Positions 33,372 through 39,064 of a stretch of DNA of 39,064 nucleotides are shown in pieces (position 1 is the stretch's first letter; the number at the start of each line of letters is the position of its first letter). Location of the stretch: positions 1 through 39,064 of the forward strand of contig CAJTQA010000033.1 of assembly GCA_910578455.1 (NCBI GenBank), given 5' to 3'. This stretch comes from an uncultured Dorea sp. Lineage in GTDB: Bacteria; Bacillota; Clostridia; Lachnospirales; Lachnospiraceae. Position numbers and translations under genes: made by a program. Under the pieces are notes generated by a model, which saw nothing but the letters and a program-made list of their open reading frames with translations, did no database searches and was not told the origin of the DNA.

Positions 33372-34553
33372 CTATGGATTCTTTCGGATAAAATCTTCGT
33401 ACAGAGGCGACATCTCCCGCAGCCTCTTCACTATTTCCTTTAAGGCATCCACCACATAGTCTATCTCCTCTTTCACCGTGTCCTCTCCCAGCGTCAGCCT
33501 CAGCGAGCCGTGGGCAATCTCATGAGGTAGCCCGATGGCAAGGAGCACATGCGACGGGTCAAGAGAACCGGACGTACACGCCGAACCGCTTGACGCGCAG
33601 ATTCCCTTCATATCAAGATTCAGCAAAAGCGCCTCTCCCTCCACGAACCGGAAACTGAAATTTGCATTGTTTGGCAGACGTTTTGTCGCATGGCCGTTAA
33701 GCTTTGTATGAGGAATCTCTGCCATGACGCGGCTGATCAGGTAATCCCTGAGCGCAGACTCCCTTTCCGCGCGCTCTTCCATCGTCCTGGCGGCCCGTTT
33801 CGCCGCTGTTCCAAGCCCGATGATGCCGGGAACATTCTCCGTCCCGGCCCGGCGCCTCCTCTCCTGCGCCCCGCCGTGTATGAAAGAGCGGATTTTTACG
33901 CCTTTCCGGATATACAGAAAACCGATTCCCTTAGGTCCGTTCAGCTTATGCCCGCTGGCGCTGAGCATATCAATCCCCAGCCCGTCCACCTGGATGGGAA
34001 TCTGTCCAAATGCCTGGACGGCATCCGTGTGGAATAAAATCCCATGCTCTTTCGCAATCCTTCCGATCTCTTTTATAGGCTGCACCGTTCCAATCTCATT
34101 GTTCGCAAACATAACAGAAATCAGGATTGTCTCCGGACGTATGGCTTTTTCCAGTTCATCCGTATCGACAAGCCCGTCTTCGTCCACGTCAAGGTATGTC
34201 ACGTCATACCCCTGTTTTTCCAGATATTCTGCCGTGTGCAAGATAGCATGGTGCTCTATCTTCGTCGTAATGATGTGGTTTCCCTTTTCCCGGTATGCCT
34301 CTGCCGCAGCTTTAACAGCCCAGTTGTCCGACTCCGAGCCTCCTGCTGTAAAATATATCTCATTCGCATTTGCTCCCAAGATTTCTGCAATGGCCTCCCT
34401 CTGCCGGTCAACCCCGCATTTGTTCTTTGCCGCAAACCTGTACACGCTGGACGGATTTCCGTAATTTTCCGTAAAATAAGGCAGCATTGCCTCCACGACT
34501 TCCGGCGCGGTCCTTGTGGTTGCCGCATTGTCCAGATATATCATTTTCTCCAT
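33372..34553 (-). CDS. nifS: Cysteine desulfurase (NifS/IscS type)
   Basis: A 393-residue PLP enzyme converting cysteine to alanine and enzyme-bound persulfide. Visible: YLDNAATT at 6-13, TAGGSESDN (69-77), the PLP-stacking H101 region, SASGHKLNGPKG with the PLP lysine K203, RAGTEN and the persulfide C326 in SSGSACTSG. It provides sulfur to the scaffold protein and to MnmA downstream. ATG at 34553 follows an AGGAT/GGAGG site. A strong promoter and inverted repeat lie upstream. No IscR-type regulator gene lies within the window. Confidence 0.96.
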   Translation of the reverse strand: MEKMIYLDNAATTRTAPEVVEAMLPYFTENYGNPSSVYRFAAKNKCGVDRQREAIAEILGANANEIYFTAGGSESDNWAVKAAAEAYREKGNHIITTKIEHHAILHTAEYLEKQGYDVTYLDVDEDGLVDTDELEKAIRPETILISVMFANNEIGTVQPIKEIGRIAKEHGILFHTDAVQAFGQIPIQVDGLGIDMLSASGHKLNGPKGIGFLYIRKGVKIRSFIHGGAQERRRRAGTENVPGIIGLGTAAKRAARTMEERAERESALRDYLISRVMAEIPHTKLNGHATKRLPNNANFSFRFVEGEALLLNLDMKGICASSGSACTSGSLDPSHVLLAIGLPHEIAHGSLRLTLGEDTVKEEIDYVVDALKEIVKRLREMSPLYEDFIRKNP

Positions 34554-34645
34554 CTCTTATCCTCCGTGTTCTATCTGAATTATAATGCAGGATTCCGCAA
34601 AGCTTCTGCACCGTGACGGATATGCCTGCTTTTTCTTACTTTTTC

Positions 34646-34669
34646 AATCCCTAGTGAAATACTGGGATT
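34646..34669 (-). promoter_or_regulatory. Inverted repeat in the nifS 5' leader
   Basis: AATCCC (34646-34651) and GGGATT (34664-34669) are perfect arms 12 bases apart, placed just downstream of the expected transcription start. Either an operator for a repressor or a leader hairpin. Confidence 0.45.
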
Positions 34670-34678
34670 ACAATTTGT

Positions 34679-34707
34679 AGGATACCACCCGCCGGAATAT
34701 CTGTCAA
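34679..34707 (-). promoter_or_regulatory. Promoter of the nifS-nifU-mnmA unit
   Basis: On the minus strand a perfect TTGACA (34702-34707) and TATCCT (34679-34684), 17 bases apart, about 125 bases before the nifS start. Confidence 0.75.
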
Positions 34708-34776
34708 GTGCTACAAGCATGAATAGAGGGAACCTCCGCGGAATATGCTGTAATAATAAGCTCAAGGAGCAAAAAA

Positions 34777-36120
34777 ATGTCTGTCAAACGAACAATTTTA
34801 AAAGGAACCCTCATCTTAACACTGACCGGGTTCGCTACAAGATTCATGGGATTTTTTTACAGGATTTTTCTAAGCCACACATTCGGGGAAGAGGGCGTTG
34901 GGCTGTACCAGCTGATTTTCCCTGTGTACGCGCTCTGCTTTTCCCTCACCTCCGCCGGCATAGAAACAGCCCTTGCCCGATGCGTCGCAAAAAGAGTTTC
35001 CGTCGGCAGAGAGCGGGAGGCGAAAGCATTTCTCTTCACAAGCATCCTGCTTTCCGTCAGCGCATCCTGCATCGTCACTTTACTTTTGCAGAGATATGCC
35101 GGGTTCGTTGCCTCTTCCTTTTTGAAAGAGGAACGCTGTGAAAATCTGCTTGTTATCCTCTCGTACGCCTTTCCTTTTGCTTCTGTCCACAGTTGTATCA
35201 TCGGTTATTATTTCGGCCTGAAAGAAACCGGGATTCCCGCTTTTTCCCAGCTGATCGAGCAGACTGTACGTATTCTCTCCGTGTATCTTCTCTACCTTGC
35301 AGGAGCAAAGAGCGGCTCACAGTTCGGCATCTCCATAGCTGTAGCCGGACTGATCGCCGGGGAGATTGCCTCATCCGTATTTTGTTTTGAAATGATCACG
35401 AAAAAAACATCCCTCTCACAGGGAATCCGAAAAAAAATGAGGAGAACCGCAAACTTCTTCCAATACGCCAGAGAACTGCTCTTACTTTCCGCGCCCCTGA
35501 CGGCAAGCCGCGTGCTGCTGAATCTTTTACAAAGCATCGAGGCTGTCTCCATCCCGCTGAAACTGCAGGAACACGGGATGAGCGTCTCCCTTGCCCTGAG
35601 CACCTACGGGGTGCTGACCGGCATGGCGCTCCCCTGCATCCTGTTCCCATCAGCCATCACGAATTCCGTATCCACCATGCTCCTGCCGACTGTCGCTGAG
35701 GCGCAAGCTCTCAACCATGAACGCCAAATGCAGAGGATTATCCAGAAAAGCGTCTGCTGCTGCGTGCTTTTAGGCAGCTTTTGCTGCGTCTGCCTGCTGG
35801 TCAGCGGCCAATGGATCGGCATGCATCTGTTCGGCAGCCGTTATGCGGGAGACTATATCGTAACCCTTGCCTGGATGTGCCCGTTTCTCTACACGAACAC
35901 AACGCTCATCAGCATTATTAACGGAATCGGAAAGACGACCCTCTCCTTTTTTATCAACACCTTTAACCTGGTCATACGGATCCTCAGCGTCTTTTGCTGC
36001 ATCCCCCTCTTCGGGATTGAGGGCTACCTGCTGGGACTCCTTGCAAGCCAGCTTGCCGCTTTCCTGCTTTGCATCCTATACCTTCGTTTCTACATCCGCA
36101 GCTCCTCTGCAGGGCGCTGA
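34777..36120 (+). CDS. SpoVB/MurJ-like polysaccharide flippase (MOP superfamily)
   Basis: A 447-residue integral membrane protein with about 12-14 hydrophobic spans. The N terminus ILKGTLILTLTGFATRFMGFFYR and the following GEEGVGLYQLIFPVY match stage V sporulation protein B and related lipid-linked oligosaccharide flippases. In sporulating Firmicutes these proteins move cell-wall precursors for cortex or envelope synthesis. ATG at 34777 follows AAGGAG with a seven-base spacer. It is transcribed away from nifS and converges on spoIIM. It could equally be one of the several SpoVB paralogues not used in sporulation. Confidence 0.85.
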   Translation: MSVKRTILKGTLILTLTGFATRFMGFFYRIFLSHTFGEEGVGLYQLIFPVYALCFSLTSAGIETALARCVAKRVSVGREREAKAFLFTSILLSVSASCIVTLLLQRYAGFVASSFLKEERCENLLVILSYAFPFASVHSCIIGYYFGLKETGIPAFSQLIEQTVRILSVYLLYLAGAKSGSQFGISIAVAGLIAGEIASSVFCFEMITKKTSLSQGIRKKMRRTANFFQYARELLLLSAPLTASRVLLNLLQSIEAVSIPLKLQEHGMSVSLALSTYGVLTGMALPCILFPSAITNSVSTMLLPTVAEAQALNHERQMQRIIQKSVCCCVLLGSFCCVCLLVSGQWIGMHLFGSRYAGDYIVTLAWMCPFLYTNTTLISIINGIGKTTLSFFINTFNLVIRILSVFCCIPLFGIEGYLLGLLASQLAAFLLCILYLRFYIRSSSAGR

Positions 36121-36179
36121 CAGACGGCAGCGCATTTCGGATATGCAGATAAGATCCCGAATATCCTCCCGCAGCTATC

Positions 36180-36719
36180 CTAAAGCGTATGTATGAACAA
36201 CTGCATGATTACCGGGTTTACGTAGCACTCCAGCAGGATTCCCACCGCAAGGAGCAAAAGAAAAATGACTGTCTTCGTGAGATTCCAGTGGATCCGGGGA
36301 TACTCATAAAGGTACCAAAGCAAAGCAAGATACCCCGCAATGTAAAACAAAAATTGCGGGATCAGCGCCATCAGGCAGAGAATGATCCCCTTTATCCCCA
36401 TCTTCATGACCGCAGATGTAAAAATCAGCCCGCTCGAAAAGCCTGTCCACAGGAGAAATGCCGCCACAGCTCCCTTCCGCACATACGAGCAGCCGAACGC
36501 CCCCAAAATCAAGGCCGGAAACACTCTGATCCTTGTCACATACCATAGATATTCCGCTGTGTTAATATCATCCGCGCTGTACTGGTTCAGGAAAAATTCG
36601 TTCAGGATCCCCATGCTCGCGATATAGTCTTTTGCCAGCAGATTTGCATACATGATCCCCGCAAAAAAACCCAGCATATAATACAGAACAAAATGTTTTC
36701 CGCTCTCCTGCATCCTCAA
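36180..36719 (-). CDS. spoIIM: Stage II sporulation protein M
   Basis: A 179-residue membrane protein with about five spans and the diagnostic C-terminal ILLECYVNP. In Bacillus it works with SpoIID and SpoIIP in septal peptidoglycan degradation and engulfment. The frame opens with TTG at 36719, nine bases after GGAGG, and this is preferred over an ATG two codons later. It stands convergent with the SpoVB-like gene; no clear terminator was seen between them. Neighbouring sporulation genes suggest a spore-forming host. Confidence 0.87.
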   Translation of the reverse strand: MRMQESGKHFVLYYMLGFFAGIMYANLLAKDYIASMGILNEFFLNQYSADDINTAEYLWYVTRIRVFPALILGAFGCSYVRKGAVAAFLLWTGFSSGLIFTSAVMKMGIKGIILCLMALIPQFLFYIAGYLALLWYLYEYPRIHWNLTKTVIFLLLLAVGILLECYVNPVIMQLFIHTL

Positions 36720-36777
36720 AAGTTTATTCCTCCTCTGATAAGATACTTCATTATATGTCGGGCTGTTTAATATATTC

Positions 36778-37320
36778 TTATTTTTTCAGGCAGCGGCTCT
36801 CATACGCTAAAAGCGCCGCAACAGTCTTGGAATCCTCAATCTCCCCCGCAAATATTTTTTCCTTCAGCTCCTCAAGGCCATACGCCATGACATCAACAAA
36901 TTCATCCGGGTCAAGGTTCTGTTTGGACGGCATCAGATTCCTTGCCACATAAACTTCAATCTTTTCATTGCAGAATGCCACCGTCGTGCGGAGGGTGATA
37001 AGCCGCTCCAGGTCGTCTGTCTTATAGCCGGTCTCCTCCTCAAGCTCACGCCTGGCGCAGGAAAGCCCCGGCTCGTCGGATGCGTCCAATTTCCCTGCAG
37101 GAATCTCCAGCGTATACCGCTCCAGCGCATTGCGGTACTGCCGGACCATCAGGATCCTTCCGTCATCAAGCACCGGGACTACCGCGGCCGCTCCGTCATG
37201 GCGGATAAAATCCCACTCTGCATGATGCCCGTTGGAAAATTCCATGTAGTCTTTATACACTTCTATAATGGCTCCTTTATGAACCAGCTCTCGTTTTATT
37301 CTTCTGATCTTTTCACCCAT
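36778..37320 (-). CDS. Nudix hydrolase, ADP-ribose pyrophosphatase
   Basis: A 180-residue enzyme of the ADP-ribose pyrophosphatase group, splitting ADP-ribose to AMP and ribose 5-phosphate. The Nudix box spans AGKLDASDEPGLSCARRELEEETG (about 90-113), with catalytic REL-x-EE-x-G; the acidic residue usually before the box is shifted (SDE). MVRQYRNALERY before it is typical of the group. ATG at 37320 is chosen because AGGAGG lies five bases upstream; the longer frame lacks such a site. It begins 45 bases past the rny terminator, upstream of spoIIM. Role: clearing of reactive ADP-ribose. Confidence 0.9.
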   Translation of the reverse strand: MGEKIRRIKRELVHKGAIIEVYKDYMEFSNGHHAEWDFIRHDGAAAVVPVLDDGRILMVRQYRNALERYTLEIPAGKLDASDEPGLSCARRELEEETGYKTDDLERLITLRTTVAFCNEKIEVYVARNLMPSKQNLDPDEFVDVMAYGLEELKEKIFAGEIEDSKTVAALLAYESRCLKK

Positions 37321-37364
37321 ACTAACCTCCTGCTTTATAAGGTGCTGTAAAGCCCGCGCCATTT

Positions 37365-37393
37365 AAAAAGACCGGACGATACGCCCGGTCTTT
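37365..37393 (-). terminator. Intrinsic terminator of rny
   Basis: AAAGACCGG (37367-37375) pairs with CCGGTCTTT (37385-37393), followed on the minus strand by TTTTT. Located 13 bases past the rny stop. Confidence 0.85.
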
Positions 37394-37405
37394 CACATTT
37401 ATCTT

Positions 37406-38962
37406 CTACTTGGCAAAGTCTGTCGTCCGCGTCTCGCGGATCACAGTGACTTTTATCTGCCCAGGATATTCCAATTCATACTCTATCTGTTTCGCTATAT
37501 CCCTGGCCATCAATACCATGTCTGCATCAGATACATGCTCTGGAACTACCATTACACGAATCTCTCTACCTGCCTGAATTGCAAAAGATTTATCAACTCC
37601 CTTAAACCGGTTGGTGATATCTTCTAATTGTTTTAACCTGTTTGTGTATGTTTCTAACGTTTCTCTCCTCGCGCCCGGACGTGCCGCAGAAATCGTATCT
37701 GCCGCCTGCACCACGCACGCAATGAGAGTTTCCGGCTCTACATCGCCGTGATGAGCCTCAACCGCATTAATGACCGTTGCTGATTCCTTGTACTTCCTGC
37801 AAAGGTCAACACCAATCTGGATATGGGAACCCTCCACGTCATGGTCAATGGATTTCCCGATGTCATGCAGAAGCCCGGCTCTTTTTGCTACCCTCACGTC
37901 AAGCCCGATCTCCCCGGCAAGAAGCCCTGCCAGCTGTGCAACTTCCATGGAATGCTTGAGCGCATTCTGGCCATAGCTTGTTCGGAATTTCATCCGCCCG
38001 AGAAGCCTTATCAGCTCCGGATGGATTCCGTGAACGCCAACCTCCAGCGCAGCCGCCTCTCCTTCTTCCCGGATCAGCGCCTCCACTTCCTTGCGGGCTT
38101 TCTCCACCATCTCCTCAATCCTCGCGGGATGGATACGGCCATCCACGATGAGCTTTTCAAGGGCGATCCTCGCAATCTCGCGCCTGATCGGGTCAAATCC
38201 CGACAAGACTACGGCTTCCGGCGTATCGTCAATAATAAGCTCAACGCCTGTCATAGTCTCCAGTGTCCGGATGTTGCGTCCTTCCCGGCCTATGATCCTT
38301 CCTTTCATCTCATCGCTCGGAAGCTGAACCACCGAAATCGTCGTCTCGGTCACGTGGTCTGCAGCGCATCTCTGAATTGCAGTCACGACGCACTCTTTCG
38401 CACGCTTGTCTGCCTCTTCCTTCGCCTGAGCCTCCAGCTCTTTCACTAATTTTGCGGTGTCATGTTTTACATCATCTTCAACAGTTTTCAACAAATATTC
38501 TTTTGCCTGTTCGGAGGTAAGTCCTGAGATTCTTTCTAGTTCCTGTACTCTTTGCCTGCTCAGCTCTTCCACCTTTGCCTCACGGTGTTTAAGCTGCTCT
38601 TCTTTTGCTGCAAATCCTGCCTCGCGCTTTTCAATAGCATCAGTCTTTTTCTCCAAAGCCTCTTCCTTGGAAAGAACACGTTTTTCATAGCGCTGTAACT
38701 CCGCCCTGCGTTCCTTGGTCTCTTTTTCAAGCTCATTCTTATTCTTGATAGATTCCTCTTTAATTTCCAAGAGAGACTCCTTCTTTTTTGCCTCTGCCGT
38801 CTTTACCGCATCATCAATTATTTCACGCGCCTTCGTCTCGGCATTTCCAATCTTTGATTCAGCATTGCTCTTCAGATTAGAAACTGTCGCAAAATGGCTG
38901 ATGACTGCAGCAGCTATGATAAGCACTATTGCAATTGCAATAATGATTCCATTACTCAGCAC
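37406..38962 (-). CDS. rny: Ribonuclease Y
   Basis: A 518-residue endoribonuclease that starts mRNA decay at the membrane. One N-terminal membrane span (about 4-24), a long charged coiled coil (25-190), a KH RNA-binding domain around 208-270 with GRIIGREGRNIR, and an HD hydrolase domain near 330-430 with LLHDIGKSIDHD. Full normal length. It starts with GTG at 38962, seven bases after AGGAGG. It is a single-gene unit with its own promoter and terminator. Confidence 0.97.
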   Translation of the reverse strand: MLSNGIIIAIAIVLIIAAAVISHFATVSNLKSNAESKIGNAETKAREIIDDAVKTAEAKKKESLLEIKEESIKNKNELEKETKERRAELQRYEKRVLSKEEALEKKTDAIEKREAGFAAKEEQLKHREAKVEELSRQRVQELERISGLTSEQAKEYLLKTVEDDVKHDTAKLVKELEAQAKEEADKRAKECVVTAIQRCAADHVTETTISVVQLPSDEMKGRIIGREGRNIRTLETMTGVELIIDDTPEAVVLSGFDPIRREIARIALEKLIVDGRIHPARIEEMVEKARKEVEALIREEGEAAALEVGVHGIHPELIRLLGRMKFRTSYGQNALKHSMEVAQLAGLLAGEIGLDVRVAKRAGLLHDIGKSIDHDVEGSHIQIGVDLCRKYKESATVINAVEAHHGDVEPETLIACVVQAADTISAARPGARRETLETYTNRLKQLEDITNRFKGVDKSFAIQAGREIRVMVVPEHVSDADMVLMARDIAKQIEYELEYPGQIKVTVIRETRTTDFAK

Positions 38963-39009
38963 AGGAGCACCTCCTTATTTAGTTTTCATTGTACAAATAC
39001 AACATATAA

Positions 39010-39038
39010 ATTTTATACTGTTTTGCCAAAGATGTCAA
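39010..39038 (-). promoter_or_regulatory. rny promoter
   Basis: On the minus strand a perfect TTGACA (39033-39038) and TAAAAT (39010-39015), 17 bases apart, about 50 bases before the GTG start. Confidence 0.8.
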
Positions 39039-39064
39039 GCAAACTGACAAGGAAACTCACATGT

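Noticed and set aside
34554..34776. T-box or riboswitch ahead of nifS
   Set aside because: No T-box sequence, no specifier-type stem and no terminator/antiterminator pair could be recognised; only a promoter and a short inverted repeat.

Overview
The window looks like the chromosome of a spore-forming, anaerobic gut Firmicute, most likely a Lachnospiraceae (Clostridia). Reasons: SpoIIM and a SpoVB/MurJ-type flippase, a PotA-PotB-PotCD polyamine cassette with a permease/binding-protein fusion, a clostridial-type 4-hydroxybutyrate dehydrogenase, a 1414-residue 2-hydroxyacyl-CoA dehydratase activase fusion, a NifS/NifU/MnmA set, strong AGGAGG ribosome sites and canonical TTGACA/TATAAT promoters. 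The assignment is an inference from gene content. No tRNA, rRNA, CRISPR array, insertion sequence or prophage was seen.

Layout. 1-1061: a LysR regulator on the plus strand, closed by a bidirectional terminator. 1082-3786 (minus): TrmB-type regulator, PLP-dependent diaminopimelate-type decarboxylase, then a small lipoprotein. 3882-8263 (minus): promoter and operon potA-potB-potCD for spermidine/putrescine uptake. 8278-9879 (minus): pyruvate kinase with its own promoter and terminator. 9930-10934 (minus): a rhomboid-fold membrane protein with a zinc-ribbon tail. 10987-15394 (plus): the giant BadF-type activase/dehydratase-like protein. 15412-20729 (minus): YgjP-type metallopeptidase, TDT-family exporter with a Cys-rich redox protein, a second LysR regulator, 4-hydroxybutyrate dehydrogenase and a HAD phosphatase.

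20729-22899 (minus) is a decaying, AT-richer patch. It holds a frameshifted M56/BlaR1-like fragment, a small anchored protein with its own promoter, an orphan C-terminal tail, a histidine kinase cut off before its ATPase domain, and a response regulator with an internal out-of-frame deletion. 23016-27860 (minus) is the lower-glycolysis cluster gap-pgk-tpiA-gpmI. 27931-30845 (minus) is a solute-binding lipoprotein followed by a chemoreceptor, with no permease genes. 30856-34707 (minus) is a likely nifS-nifU-mnmA-PHP phosphatase unit. 34777-39038 holds the SpoVB-like flippase (plus) facing SpoIIM, a Nudix ADP-ribose pyrophosphatase and RNase Y (minus).

The most unusual points are: (1) PotA carries two tandem ~72-residue repeats that look like the Ig-like modules of surface proteins, spliced into its C-terminal regulatory TOBE region; (2) the two-component/M56 remnant island; (3) the binding-protein/chemoreceptor pair that lacks transporter genes; (4) a rhomboid-like protein that appears to lack the catalytic serine. 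I did not find a convincing wholly new multi-gene system. The PotA insertion is the best candidate for something not well described.
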